Shown here: in pieces, positions 1 through 13,451 of the stretch
Layout: each line of letters begins with the position of its first letter
How positions within the stretch are numbered: position 1 is the stretch's first letter
NCBI GenBank assembly: GCA_030533445.1
Contig: CM060064.1
Coordinates: forward strand, 39,649,787-39,713,786
Direction: 5' to 3'
Origin: Cyprinodon diabolis
Taxonomy: Eukaryota; Chordata; Actinopteri; Cyprinodontiformes; Cyprinodontidae
DNA: 64,000 nucleotides
Notes under the pieces: generated by a model
Database searches by the model: none
What the model saw: the letters and a program-made list of their open reading frames with translations, nothing else
What the model was told of the DNA's origin: nothing
Program-made: the position numbers and the translations under genes

Positions 1-665
1 TGCCGTGCTGGAAGCAAAGAGAGAGGGAGGATAAAAAGGAGCAGAGACGATCGAAAAAGGAAACTGTGGTGCTGGGAGGGACGGGGCAGGCTTCATATTC
101 AGTCTAGCTAAAATTACCTACCTGTAATCTGGAAGGTGATGGAGAGGAGAGGGGGGACACTAGGCTTCTGCTGTCTTTGGGTCTGACCCGCTGTAATTAC
201 AGGGGAAATAGCTCTATTAGCTACGCACACAGAGACAGAGACACCATCCAACATGCACACAAAGAGACGGGAAAGAGCAAAGCAGAGACAGGCAGAGAGC
301 AACAGCAGGAGAGGCCATGGAGAGTCAGGCCTCATGACCCCAAAGTGTTTATGACTAAACACAGATCAAATGGTCTCATTCATGGAGGGTTTTTGTCGTT
401 AGATTTTTATTTGTTTTCATTATTCTGACATAATTTTTTTGTTTTTTTTTTTGTTTTTGATAGAGCAGAAAGTTGACCAATACCTTTTAAAACACCTTTC
501 TAAAACAATAATATACCTACCTGATCAACTATAAAAATATAAGACAATTGCACTAAAGTTTGGGGAAAAGATACCCTTGATAGTCTTGATAGTCTGTCGT
601 TTTATCATTTATAGTGGCTAGGTTTCAATGCAATGGCAATTTTCACCAATCAATCTTTAAAACTA

Positions 666-806
666 TCCATCCATCCATTATCTGACACGCTTCTCCCAAT
701 TGGGGTCGCGAGGGGTGCTGGTGCCTATCTCCAGCAGTCAATGGGCGAGAGGCGGGGTACACCCTGGACAGGCCGCCAGTCCATCACAGGGCAACACAGT
801 AAAAAC
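666..806 (+). repeat. Teleost dispersed repeat, copy 1
   Basis: Starts with a CCATCCATCC run, then carries the blocks GGGGTCGCGAGGGGTGCTGG, GGGCGAGAGGCGGGGTACAC and CCAGTCCATCACAGGGC, which recur across fish genomes in a 3'-truncated interspersed repeat, probably a LINE tail. Two other copies are at 2925-3195 and 38957-39190 in this window. The short open frame across it is not a gene. Confidence 0.75.
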
Positions 807-2924
807 ATTTGTGGGTGTTTGTCTCAGGATCTAAAGAGTTCTAAAGGGTTGCCAAAAATGGAGGAGATGACTGACAAAGCTGAAGGTAAAATTCTAACAT
901 TTTTAGTTAACAGTTTACTTTAACTTTTCAACAAATGTTGGGTTATTTTTCCCCAAACTAGGGTGCTTTGCAGTCTTTGGCTGTGCCTATGGGTGCTGTA
1001 CTTGACTATGTTGTTCTGAGCTTTAAATTTTAAACATATTTGGCAGATAAAGTGTCTGATTTACTTAAACCAAAGCCTTGAAAGTCCTTGGACTCCGAAG
1101 TGTTCAAAAGTATGCAAGGCATAAGGAACAGGTTTTGATGCTCTGTAAGGGTTGGTTGGTTACCACAGCAACAGAAGCGCAGTGCATGATGAGCATCTGC
1201 AGAGATGACATATTTTCCCATTAATTTTTTTTTTTATAGCCCACATTTGAATTATTAATATGGCTCTTGCATGTATTAGTGTGCAGATTTCCAGCAGTGA
1301 AATGAATTTTCCTTCGTTTGATTTAAAGACATCTTTGTTTGTATACATTAAATTAATATCAAAAGGGATCATATTTAAACCAGACAGAGCTCATGTGAAA
1401 TTAATATGACTCACTGGTGAGTTACAGTCTTGCAATTTTAATAAATTGTTATAAAATTCTTTCCAATAGAGTAGCACTCATGCCCAAACTAAGCAATGCT
1501 TTTGATTATTTCCAGGTAAAGCTTATCATATAAATTACTTTGAAGACTAAATAAATACCTGTAATGCTTGAAGTGACACTTTACACATAGAACTCATGCT
1601 TTAGACAATAAATTAGTTTCAATGCAAATACAAATGCAAACTTTTTGCAGAAATAAGTTCATTGAGAAAAAATAGATTAATAATTGGGTTGTAGTTAAAT
1701 TGTTTACTAAACAAAAAATAATAACCTTATTTTTTTTTGGTTTGAATATGAGAAATGCAACACCAAGAAGTAGACATTTCCAAGCTCTGTCAATCTGAGC
1801 TACAACAATCTGGACATTCCTGAGCTCCATTTAATCTGACATAAACCTACTATTCCTCCCTTCATGGCGATGTTGGTAATCATAACCAGAAGTAAATATT
1901 TTTACATTTTGGACCTTTCAAAATTACTAAAACCATAATTTATTCATTATATTAATTTATAGCTAAATTAATACTGTTAATATAATCAAGGCATTCTGTG
2001 GATGTTTAAGGTTTTAAGTATTTGTTTTGATGAAAAAATTGTAGCTATCACTTTTAATCATTATATAACAGGAGGAATTTTATTCACTTTTCAAATTTAG
2101 TCAATTTTCTAACGTATAAAGTAGTTGCATGTTTTTGTTTTTCAAATCAACTTCTGTATCTTCCAGAAGTCTCTTGCTTTGATTTGTGAATAAAAATTCA
2201 AAAAGTCATTTTTGCAAATATTTCTATATTTTCAAGTGTTGAATGATTTCAATAAAAGTTATTCAATTTTTGTGTTTCATGAAATATGTAGGCTTTTACA
2301 GTCATTTAATTATCATAACCCAACATTTCTTCCATTGCAGTTTTGCGCTGTTATGGAGTATGTCCAATTTCCTATTTCTTTCCTTTTAAGGCAGTTTTGG
2401 TTTGCTTCTTTGTCTTAAGGAGCTGAAACCAGATGCTGTGTCTGTGCCCAGCCTCCTGCAGCTTCATCGTTGAAAAGCTGTCTGGTTAGATATGGCTGTA
2501 ACGCCCACAAAGCAACAGTGAAACCTGTCTTTTGATACAGTCGCTGCAGATAGCTGGCTGCCAACCCATAGCACACGTCCCCATGTTACAGAGATATACA
2601 TGTAAAAAAAAAACAAGTCTTTTTTTTTCCTCATTTGCAGAGTCAATCAATATTATTATTTTTTTTTATGTTTGGTCTTTTTCTTGGGTAATAGGTGGAA
2701 GGGTGTGGAGTTGAACAGACATTGTTTGAATTTGTCCTTCACTTGTTTACTTAGATAAATGCTTTGTGTTGCCAGTAAATCTTCCTAATGAATAGCATAT
2801 TGGTTTTATAATAGTGTTCAATTGAGCCGCAGCTTTAGTGGAAATATTTATGTAAAATGAAAGATTGACTTGTTGTTTGTTTTGGTTCGTATTTTAATGT
2901 AATGCATCAAAATTCAAAAATCCA

Positions 2925-3195
2925 TTCGTGTTCTTCTGCTTCATATGTCAGGGTCAGAGTGGTGTTGGTGCCCATCTAAAGCAGTCCATGAGCAAAAGGC
3001 GGGGGACACTCTGGATAGGTCAGAGGGCAGAGAAACAGCCATGCCAGTTAATCTAGCAGTCAAGTTTTATGACCATGGAAGGAAGCAAGAGTACCCGGTG
3101 AGAACAGACACGTGCACAGGGAGAACGTGCAGTCCATGCAGAAAAACTCTGAGCTGTGATTCAAATCCACAACCAGATTGTTGCAAGACAATCTT
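2925..3195 (+). repeat. Teleost dispersed repeat, copy 2 (diverged, longer)
   Basis: Same family as 666-806 but more decayed. It keeps the GGTGTTGGTGCCCATCT, AGTACCCGGTGAGAACA and CACAGGGAGAACGTGCAGTC blocks and ends with the ATTCAAATCCACAACC-type tail, so it extends further 3' than copy 1. Confidence 0.65.
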
Positions 3196-5790
3196 GCTAC
3201 AAACTTTCCCAAAAAGCAGCCATACATAATTCTTTTACACAATTTTCTTAGCTTTGTATTATTTTGAAAATACTTTAACAATCCTTTCACATCACTTCAT
3301 AAGTAACCAGCTGTTATTATATTCAAAATGTAATATTATTGCAACTTTGAAAAACTTCAAAATAAAGAAAATTTTAATTCAAGAGAAACTTGCAATGTGA
3401 TTGAGAATTTGTATTTTTCAGATATTTATTTCTCAACCCTTTATTTTATTTTGTGGATTCATTGTATTTGTTGGTTGTCCCACAGAACAATTTTTGTGAT
3501 GTGCTCATCAAACACCATTGTATGTAGTCGCATTCCATTACAATAATACTCTCCCCATGCTTAGTCAGCAAAGTTTTGGTCTTTGAGTGATGTTAACAGT
3601 CCAGTAGCAGAGCTGTGCACAAGGTCAATGGGGCTCACACACGCAAACACCTTACACCTGGAGAGCAGGATAGGAGGTACGATAGTCTTGTGCATAAGCA
3701 GTTATTCAAAGTGAATGTACTTCTCATTTGATGTTAAATTAGATCACTTGAGTATGGAACTCACAGCCATTACTCAGAGAAAATGTGTTATTATGTAGAA
3801 AATATATCTCCTATAAACGTTTATTCCCCAAAGAAAGCAGGGGATACATTATTTGGCAGGGCAACGTCCTTAACTGCTAATATGTGTAACTCCTCTCTTT
3901 TAATCCCAGAAGTGACAAACTCATAAAACTTCCAGCTCTATCTCGGAAAACATGTGTGATTGTGATAATGTAGAGAATGTTACACCATTTATATGTGACT
4001 ATTCCTTAAACAATGCAGAGGGCAGTGATCATTGAGGCTTAAACAAAAGTTTTATATTTTGTCTTCCATTCTCTTACACTTGGGGAATCCTGATCAAGCT
4101 GTGGAACAATTTTTAATGTTACTTTTTTTTAAAATACACCGTTGTGTTTACACTGGGAGAATAAACAAAACCAAGGAGAGACAGAGCAACAACAATTTAC
4201 CTTCATAGACCATGTTGTAAGATAAAAATAAAAAGTCAGTTATGTTGTTTTATATTACAATTGTTATTGTTTAAACTAACAGCTTGCTGTATGGAAGCTT
4301 TTTACAGTATAGTGCAGTTAAGAGTTTGAAAGGCTCCCCGTATAGCTATATATAAAATAATAAAATATAAATATGCGTCATGTTAAAGTAGAATATTCAG
4401 ATAAGGAAGTATTTAGTCAAACTACTATAAAAACACAGAAAATATCTTCCAGCAGACTAAAGAAAAGAAAGCTTTTTTTTTTTTAACAAGATGCTCTATC
4501 AATTTCACACATAAGGTCATTGAGCTTTAGCTTGGGAAATGCTAGATGAAAAACAGTATGTCCGATACTGATCTGAGGTCAGATCGAAGCTACTTTTCCA
4601 TAAAGATTAGGGTTAAGATCCAGAAGGTGGTAAGCTGATTCAAAATCCTAGCCTGGGGGTATCTCCCACCCTTTTACATCATGTCATTTATTTATGAGCA
4701 AGAGGAGAAGCAGAGAGCTGGTAGCTGCAGCAGCAACTTTCTCTAAGCCATAGTCTGGCTCTCTGTCTCAGTGGTGTGCTGGGAGATTACCTCCTGATGG
4801 AGAAGAAATCCTGTTCCAAGTAGATAAGAACTCTCTCCCTGTATGTGCTCATCTAAACCCACGAGTCACATGTTCAAGGTGCAGTGACTCATTGCATCAC
4901 CACTTTAAGTGTGATTCAATATGTATTTCATTGTTGTACGTCAATGCTGGCTCTCTTATTTTTGCCAAAACAGGAATACTTGCACTGGCTCTATGATCAA
5001 TGAAGCATCTCTGCTCAGGGAAAAGAGTCAGAAGAACTAACCATCTCATGAGTTAAACATTATTCCATTATTACATTGTCAGCCTGAACTAATAAATCTA
5101 ATTTGAGCAGACTTATTATTCATTAATTAGGCCTTGTACACCCACAGAAAGACAATTACAACCACTCACACACAAAACCGAACAACTGCAGATCAATTTG
5201 ACATCTGAAAAACAAAGCTGACAGAATGCAGATGTACTTCCAGCTTTCTGCTCTTTACAAATTAAACTGACATATCAAAGCATCCTAGATGACTCTTAAC
5301 TATTGGAACAGAATCAAAACAGCCTAATAAAAAAAACTGCTACACTTTCAGCAAAAACTGTTGTAGCATCAGAGCTCTGAATTCCCAGTGAAGACATTGT
5401 TTGCTTATCCTAAATTCTAACTTTACCCTTTAAAATTCCTTCAGCTCATTTCTGGTTAGAGTACTACAATACATAATAAGGGCTTTTTATCTACTGAGGA
5501 GAGCCTTTTCATGACCTTCAATATTCTGAATGGAAGCTGTATATTGACACATGTGAAATGAAATGCACTAAATTATCAGCAATTGTGAACCCCCTCACAG
5601 AAGCAATAATTTTAGCATTAGTTGGTCTGAAGGATTGAATATATTTCAAATCAGTGCTAAAGAAAGAGCATTGAGCTGAGAGGAATAACTTGTGCTGTCC
5701 ATAAATCTAGGATAGCGTATAAAGCATTTAGGGGTTCATTCAAAATTGTCCTTGTTTTAACAAGTGTGAATGAATGAATGCTTTTAGAGA

Positions 5791-5814
5791 GGGGGGTGGG
5801 TTGGGCGTGGGGGG
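5791..5814 (+). repeat. G-quadruplex motif
   Basis: Four runs of at least three G within 24 bp (GGGGGGTGGGTTGGGCGTGG and onward), with loops of 1-3 nt. It satisfies the canonical intramolecular quadruplex pattern on the + strand, the template strand for thsd7a. Confidence 0.85.
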
Positions 5815-6327
5815 TTGTCCAAACGTAGTATGTCTTGTAGACTTGTTAAATGTAAAATGTTGTGAACAACCTCTTAAGATATCTGTCAATCTTTATTCCA
5901 AGGTCAGATTATACTAATGCATAGAGAAAGATGTCAATTTGAGAGTATGGGCTAAAACCTCAATCTGATAAACTTCATCACGTATCGTTATAAGGATATT
6001 AATTTGAAATATCCTTATTGTAAAGGAAACATTCAAGCAGCTCCCAGTTATGCTGTTTCTGAAATACCAAAACATTACACAGGTAAGAAAATAGTACATG
6101 AAAGGTAATTTAGGAAGATCCCAGGTAAACCCTATTTAACCTAAAAAAGTATCTCTGTTGCCTGTATTTGTAAAGTTATGTCTGAATGCACTAATAAACC
6201 TTTAAAACCAAGTTCTTTTGACAGAAGAGGTTAAAATAGGAAAGTTTACAATAAACTGAACCAAACACAGCATGACCACTCAGTCTCTCTAAGAATTGTG
6301 TGAAAGTCATGTTGGTCAACAAAGAAA

Positions 6328-6760
6328 ATGTGGCACTGTGATATCTGTCTCCTAAAAGAGAAGGAGAAGACGGTAGGAGGGCAACAACCCAGCAGCAGGA
6401 CCATTACCTCCACCTTTGAGCAAGGAGGAACAGTCACTGCGTGGGGTGGAATTTCATTGGAGGACCGGCGCACATCCCTCCATATGCTCACCAAAGGCAG
6501 CATAGCTGAGAACTTTTGCTGTTGCGGTTGTCCCTGGGTCCCTCCTAATGCAGGACAATGCTAGATCTCATGTGACTGGGGTGTGTCAGCAGTTCCTGCA
6601 AGATGAAGGCATTTACTCTATGGACTGCCCTGCCCATTCCCAACAGCCGAATCCGAATGAGCACATCTGGGACATCATGGCTGCATTTTTCTATTGTGAT
6701 AAGCACCTCAATTAAAACAACTGCAGTTATATGCAGTTTGATGATATTCCAATACTGAAG
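6328..6760 (+). pseudogene. Tc1-like transposase fossil (family A)
   Basis: Decayed DDE transposase of the Tc1/mariner superfamily. One frame reads GGTVTAWGGISLEDR (about 6426-6470), the conserved strand before the second catalytic Asp. A frameshift near 6545 moves to another frame with MQDNARSHVTGVCQQFL, which holds the second catalytic Asp (in DNAR). Farther on comes NPNEHIWDIM, with the last catalytic acid as Glu. The N-terminal paired-type DNA-binding domain and both terminal repeats are not recognisable. Sequence to about 6760 still resembles the C-terminal part of such genes. Inactive. Confidence 0.85.
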
Positions 6761-7626
6761 CATGCAACATACTTTATTTGACCTAATCTTCCTTCCAGGA
6801 ATATTGACAATCTTGTCTTACAAAGTTTTGCCAAAGAGCTCTGTGTCTCCATAAAAAAAAGGGAGGCAATATTACAACAATGTCCTTACAATATTATTAA
6901 GGAGGTTGCTATGGATACTGCAATGGACATTACAGTTCCACCAACATTGAGCTGCTCCAACATTTCCTTTTAAACCTCATTTGGAAAATTTAACATATTA
7001 AACAAAGGATCTACATTTGTATTCATTTTGATGATATTTCAAGTGAAGGATCATGCATACATATTTGAAAGACGTTGCTCAGGTCAATCTTTCATGCATT
7101 ATTTTTTTGCAAAATATTAGGTTCTTAGAAAAAGAATATATGAAACATTTAATTTATAAGTTTTGCAAAAGATTTCAGTATCAGGAAACAGTTTCTGTAA
7201 ACAAATCATGCTAAACATGAATCAATATACAATCATACTGAAATCAAATCGTACTGTCAGGAGGTTCATAAGCTGATGAAGCATCCATTTAGCACTATTA
7301 TACATCATGCAGTAAATAAATTAGTGGTGCAAAAAGAGTGAAATATGATGCTGTAAATGTTGTTGTAACTTATATGCGTTTCTGCAACGAGTTGTTATAG
7401 ATGCTGAAGTATCTTTCACAGCCACCTGACCGTTAGTGAATCTGGAGAAGCCTGACTAAATAAACTTTGTTTTCAGGTTGAGACAAAGGATACATAGTGT
7501 TGACGAGAAGGTTCTTAACTTTATGAAAGATTATTTCTACTAAAATCATGTTCAGAGGTTTTGGAGAACTTCAAGGCACACAACCATACTCCTTTATCAG
7601 CTTGTTGAGCTTCTTAAAAGTTTATA

Positions 7627-7770
7627 CACTCAATAAAAATATAAATGCATCACCTCTGGTTTTGCTTCCATTTTTTATGAGATGAGATCAAAGATCTAAA
7701 ACTCTTTCAACATATACAATGACATAATTACCCTCAAATATTGTTTACAAACCTGTTTGCCAGTCTACCA
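7627..7770 (+). mobile_element. Tc1-like element terminus (family B)
   Basis: ACACTCAATAAAAATATAAA followed by TTTTATGAGATGAGATCAAA and CCCTCAAATATTGTTTACAA. This matches the terminal inverted repeat and subterminal region of an abundant fish Tc1 family whose ends read ACACTCAACAAAAATATAAA. A TA precedes it, as expected for Tc1 integration. The rest of the element is missing or unrecognisable to the right, so this is a truncated end. Its family differs from the transposase fossil at 6328-6760. Confidence 0.75.
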
Positions 7771-10700
7771 GTCTTACACTTCCTCTGGTGATTAGGATTT
7801 TCTGTCAGAGGGCTGAACAAAGTCAGAGAGCTCTCCAGCAAAACCCTCAATGTCATAGCTAAAAAAGAACTGTTGTCACTGTGCAGATTAGATTCTGAGA
7901 GAGGCGCTTCGTCTTAACAACACGCAGAATGTCAAGACTGCCTTACATCACCACTTGCAGATCGGACAAAGTGGCGGAGCGTTTGTGTAGGCGGATAACC
8001 ACTGTTTTATGTAGAGCAGAAGTCATTAGGATTACTGAGAAATGCACGGATCAAGGAACCTCGCCTTCCCTTAATGCAATGGGAGCCAATGAAAAGGTTT
8101 CAGGATCAAAGATAAGGGCATGGGGTCCTTAATAATAATAAAAAATAAATAAATAAATAGCTGTTTTTTCTACTTCCTAAATTGTGATGTCGGTATACCA
8201 GTGTCAGCCTGGTATCATTTCGGCATAGAGGTAATTAGGGATTAGAGAAAGGATTATAAATCCTGACAATGGTGTTTGATACCCTCTAAACACTGAACAG
8301 AAACAGTTATTATAACATCGTACTTTTACAGTAAAATCAAAATTCCAGGTCAAATAAAATGGTGCTAAAGAGTGATAAAACCCCTTTATCCTCATGAGCA
8401 AGAATGGATTAAAATACTAAAGGATGAGATCTCTGTTTAACAGCTGCCCTGAGCATAGTCCGATTGTCTCTACAGATTCCAACTAAGATTCTAACCTACA
8501 TTCATTATATGATAAAAGCTGCTAAATAACACTTTAACTTGAAAAAAAAGTTACTCTAACATTTTTATATACAGTCAACTAAAAATGTTTGTTTTTTAAG
8601 AGTTTCTCATTGTTGCATGCACGTTGCAACTGGACGTCTCACCTCTCTATCGCTGCCTTTTGTGTTCAGAGTGATCAGCCACATTGGCTAAACCTCAGGT
8701 TATGTTTTCAAATGCTGTTGAGAGGGCAGCTTTGTCTTTAAATTGGCTTGACAAATGTCAGAAATTAAGGCCTTTTTCACTAGTTACTAAAATGGACATG
8801 CTGCAGCCAGATATACAAATCCAGCTAAATCCTCGTGGCAAATGACTCAGCTTCCAAAGAGGACGTTAGCATGTAAACCGATCTTCACCTACTCAGGTGG
8901 CAAGTTAAAAGCTGCTATCGGATATTAAAATATAGGAAGAAGTCTTTAATGATATTACAATACTTATTGATAACATAGGCTTCCATATAAAGGGCTTTTA
9001 ATATAAAACCAGTAGCTGTCAGTCCTTTTTAGTGAAAGTCTCTAATTTGTTTTAGACACACTTATAAATCAAAATGATGTATATTTCTTATATGATGCAA
9101 TATAGTATGACAAGATAAAAGAGATTTAAGCTGGTGTGCATTTAACATAATGGCAGTTATGTTTAAAAAGTAATTAATATTCTTAACAATAGAGAACAAA
9201 TGTCAAAGATGTTAAAGTAAAAAAAAAAATGTAACACTGCAAACACTCACTATCTGTGTTTGGTAGCAAAAAACAAGACTGTTTTATTGTGGTTCAGTAT
9301 ACTGTACCACATAGACTAAAATAATATTATTTGTTAAAGACCAAAATGCAAGATTTTTGCTACTGCAAACACTTTTGGCTATAGACATATTATAGATAAT
9401 TAAAAAGATAAATTCTAATTTTTTTGAATCCAGATTTGAAATATCAGTTCAGTTTCCCATCATTTCAATATTTTTTTATTGTCATTATTTATTTCAAACT
9501 ATGTTTTTAGTGGGTATATTTAAAAAAAAACGTTTTAAATTTAGTTTATGAAAATATATTTTCTAGTGTATAGATTTTGTTTTGTTTTTTAAAGGATGCA
9601 CATTTGTGGGATGTCAAACAGTTCCAACAATGTCTACTAAAACTAAAGTTTTTTAATGCTAGGATTTTTTGCTTATTATCTTAGACAATCTTTACTGACA
9701 TTTTGAATGCACAGAGTGTACAGAGCTTACAACAGCGTAATGATATTGTAGCTGGAGTAGATAAACATTACCAATATGAAGTGCAGCAGTGATAGATGTA
9801 AACAATGTAGGGGAAAAAAAAGAAACCAATATAAATAATGGTGCAAAGGGCATTAATATGAATACGTTCAGTACAGTGCAAAAATGAATATGATGCAAAA
9901 TGTAGTATTATAAAACATCAGGTTAGAGTTACAAATGACTCACTTATTTTTTCGTTCAGATTTTTGCTGGTACCTTAGGGGACCTATTCAAAATGTAATT
10001 GATTGCGAACACTGGAGGGCATAAGCTGTTAAAATAGGTGAGCTATATATTCTATAACATGCTCTGAAAAGGACTGCTGCTGCTGGCAGGACCCAAAATT
10101 TACAGCTTTTTGCCATCAGTGGTTTAAGGGTAATAATAAAGATCTGAGGCCATTTATTCACAGCTGGTATAGACTGACACAACCTGAATTTTAATGAAAC
10201 AAGAAGTAAAGTCCTCTGCAAAAAAAGTGAAATGGGATAAGAATGTGTCCTTAATATTTAAAGTGCAGCAATGGAGCCAGTATTAAAGATAAGATATTTC
10301 ATTCAGAAAGAAGCTGAAACACCAAAAGCAGCTGATAATTCAGACGCCACATAAGCTGACAGAAACGCATAAAGAACAAAAAAGATAAATGGAGTACATT
10401 AATGTTTTTTTTCTTTTGGTCTTTCTGAAAAAAATATATTGTTTAAATAGTACTGAACACATTTACACACACAAATCCTACAGGCCAAAGCCTTCTTTCC
10501 TACTGTCCATACACTAACACAGCAGTTAAGGCCTCACATCTTTTTTCCAATGGAGTTCGGCATCCAGACCTAGAGAGCCGAGGATTAATTCCACAACCTT
10601 CTGCCAGACAAACAATCATCCAGTGAAGAGTATCAAAATCTAACAGCCCTGTTTTGATGTCAAGAAAGTCTGCACACTAGACTGCTAAAAAAAAAACCTA

Positions 10701-12639
10701 CAAGCCCAACAAACAAAGATAAAAAGAAGCAATATTTGGAATTAAAGCAGGAAGCAAGAAGTATTTTAAGTCCCAGAGGGGGGACTTTTTTGAACAAAAA
10801 AAAATTACTGGAAGAGGACAAAAATCAAACTGACGTACACCGATTTATCTTCTTGCTAAATTTGAATTTGCCAACACTATTTCCCTTTTAAATACAAAAA
10901 ACTACAGTGAATGAGAAATTATTGATAAAATACAGATTACATTCTCAGAAGGTTTAATTTGATTCATATGTACGTAGTTTGATGCAGAAGCAGAGCAATA
11001 ATGGTGTGTAGCTGAATCATTTTGCACTGAGCAGCAGGGGACATCAGAGGTGGTACAGTATGTGGAGCAGTACTGTTATAACTGGGGCCCTAAACAGTTT
11101 TCCATTTAGACTTCAAACTATTGTAGACTCAGGTTAGTGTTTCTGTTTTGAAGAAACAAATATCAAACTGCTCCCTGAATTTATGGCGATATTGATTAAT
11201 GGGTAGATACATTTAGACAAGATAAGCTACAAATGACAAAAATATGTCATTTGTAACCTATCTGACAGATACTACTTTACTACTAAAGTCAGAGGTTTGC
11301 CATAAACCAAACATTTTTTATCCCCCAAAGAGCATCGAGTGTTGAATGAGGCCATAATCTGGACCTCATAAACGGACAGTGAAGGCTGTAGCCAAATATT
11401 TACAGTCCTCACAGGGGTTCAGTTGGTGCATTTAACTAATTACCAGGTTGTCAGATTTATTAGGCTGCTGTTAAGCTTGCCGGTGGCTTGCTTGCACCCA
11501 TAATTGCAGCCAAAATGATGCCTTTAGGCTTTATGCCTGAAGCGGTTCAAACAACATTTTTATTTTCTTCACTGTGTCCACACAGAGGAGTAACTAAGAC
11601 ATAATATCCAAAAATGGGCCTTCAGGGTTTCATACGAAGCTCTGGATTGTCAACATTTATCATGTTATGCTTTTATTAAATATTCAGCTTACATGGAAAC
11701 GAAAGTTTATCTTTTCAATAAAACTTTTGTATTTTGTTTGTTCATTTTATTAGAGTTAGAGTTCATATCACAGTTTATTTTGTAACAAATTCATTATAGA
11801 ATACAATTTTTATATCATTATTATACTTTTTTTTACAATCATTCATAAAAAAATTTTTAATTTAATTAAGATTTAGCTTTATTTATGCCGGTAAGCTAAG
11901 GCAGGGGGTCTCACCATAAATATCTAAAAAGCAGCCTGTTTGATAGATGAGGCCTATCATGAGTTGCCATCATTCCAAAGGTAAACACACATTTACGAAG
12001 GCGTTGCTATTCTTATATTGCCTTTTTTGGTATTAAGACTTGGTTATCTGTGGGTGAATTTTGGATTGTTTTACCTTAAACAAACAATATTTTTTGTTGC
12101 TCAAGTCCATATTCCTGATGGTTTAGGCTGAATATGAAAAATTCAACAGTTGTGTATGCTAGTCAGAAAGCATTTGCTAATCAGAAAGCTGTTAATTTTT
12201 GCCAGGCGTATGTCAACTGACAATATATAATGACAAGACAGAACAACAGAGCAGTCATTAGAGAGAAACGATTTCTATCCAATGTCTTTACCTGAGGGAC
12301 AAGAAATGGGTAGAAAGAGAAGAATGCCATTCGGAGCAGGCAAGTAGCTCTGAGCCTAATTGGTTTGAGCTGCTGACTCATCAGGAATACGACCATAGAA
12401 TGGGGACATTTTCTGATTAGTAAGCTGGCATTAGAATTGTATATGTAGATTCAAGTAAACTTTAAAAAGGACATTTAGACTCCCCTCAACTCTCTATTGA
12501 AGCATGTATGATACAGAGCTGCATTTTGCATTCCACAGGACAGAGACAGTCCTGCAATAAAAAGAAGGCCAACACAAAAGCAGAAACAGTACACCAGTTT
12601 AAATCAAAGGAGCCACTTCCAAGTATATGGTTTATTAGC

Positions 12640-12679
12640 GGGGGGGGGGGGGGGGGGGTGGGGGGGGGGGGGGGGGGGG
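12640..12679 (+). repeat. 40-nt poly-G tract with one interruption
   Basis: Nineteen G, one T at 12659, then twenty G. It lies 141 bp from the exon at 12821-13005, so the thsd7a pre-mRNA would have poly-C just past that exon's donor. Length is likely unstable between individuals and hard to sequence. Confidence 0.95.
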
Positions 12680-12820
12680 TTTAAACTGGGGTAATTGTCC
12701 TTCAAGACAAAAAAATAAAATAACAAAAAAATCTTATTTATGTTTGTCCCAAGATTTTGAAAAATAAACCTTTCCCAAACTTAAATAAAATGGAAGAGTT
12801 GGAAATGGGCTCAGATTTAC

Positions 12821-13005
12821 CTTTGTCCTTTTCTTTCAGGTTGCTGAGGTATTTTAGGAGCTCTGCATTGGCCTGGACACAATAAACTTCCCTTGTCTGC
12901 AGGCCTCCTCCACAAAGCCCCGTCAGGTTGCTGCGCCGTCGGTCCTGTTGGCTTAGCAGTAAGTCAACCCGACAGTCACTCCACTCAGTTGTTCTCCATG
13001 TGTAA
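12821..13005 (-). CDS. thsd7a: thsd7a internal coding exon (start of TSP type-1 repeat 6)
   Basis: Third thsd7a exon. The acceptor is a T/A-rich tract ending CATTGTAG, and the first T completes a Ser codon (AG+T) from the previous exon. The donor is GACAAAG before GTAAAT, phase 1, with 61 whole codons between. The peptide starts YTWRTTEWSDC and carries CGGGLQTREVYCVQAN (local 41-56), a block almost identical to THSD7A, followed by a Lys-rich stretch (NLKEKDK) that would continue in the next exon. NLT at 36-38 is a possible glycosylation site. No continuation exon (expected to encode the CxIPCP...WSAWGPC part of the repeat) was recognised in 1-12820, so the next intron is at least 12.8 kb long. 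A 40-nt poly-G/poly-C tract lies 141 bp downstream of the donor in the transcript sense. Confidence 0.92.
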
Positions 13006-13451
13006 CTACAATGTTGACAATAAAACAGCAAAGAAAAAAGTACAAGAGTCAGACAGCCTGTTCTGAGAGTAACTGTCAAAGTACACATTTTAAATCCTGC
13101 TGATGCAAAAAGAGTGTAAATAAATTTTGGCAGTGACGATTTATTTTAGTCATTATTTGGTTGGAAGGTTGTTTCAGTATCACTATAATGTTATCTAATA
13201 ATGATATGACATTTGAACACTGTATTCCAATATATGCTGAAGGTCATACAGTAGTTATAGTGTTCGCCACTGACTGACATTCCAGGTGCAGGCGATAAGC
13301 CGAACGGAAGGAGCAGCAGCACATTGATAATGACATACAGAAAAGATAGGGAGCCTTTGCTATGCAGCTGTGGGCGGCTAAGCTTCAACATAGTAAGTTG
13401 TAGCTATGAATTTTGCACTCAAGATAATGTGACCAAACATCGACCATTTCT

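Larger units (their letters stand above)
1..12820 (-). other. thsd7a intron, 3' side of the window
   Basis: Intron following the exon at 12821-13005; its 3' end lies left of the window. It contains two copies of a teleost dispersed repeat (666-806, 2925-3195), a Tc1 transposase fossil (6328-6760), a Tc1 terminal fragment (7627-7770), a G-quadruplex motif (5791-5814) and the poly-G tract (12640-12679). The stretches 810-2920, 3200-5780, 5850-6245, 7775-11300 and 11600-12630 are AT-rich, with short homopolymers and small chance reading frames, and I recognise nothing in them. 11330-11580 is less AT-rich and could be conserved non-coding DNA, but that is only an impression from composition. Confidence 0.75.

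Noticed and set aside
1..12600. Search for the next thsd7a exon (expected to encode CxIPCP and WSAWGPC)
   Set aside because: No minus-strand segment with this signature was recognised; probably left of the window. A short diverged exon could be missed by eye.
12738..13088. The whole open frame around the third exon taken as a small secreted protein
   Set aside because: The apparent hydrophobic N-terminus (LVLFSLLFYC) is intron translated upstream of the CATTGTAG acceptor. The coding part is only 13005-12821.
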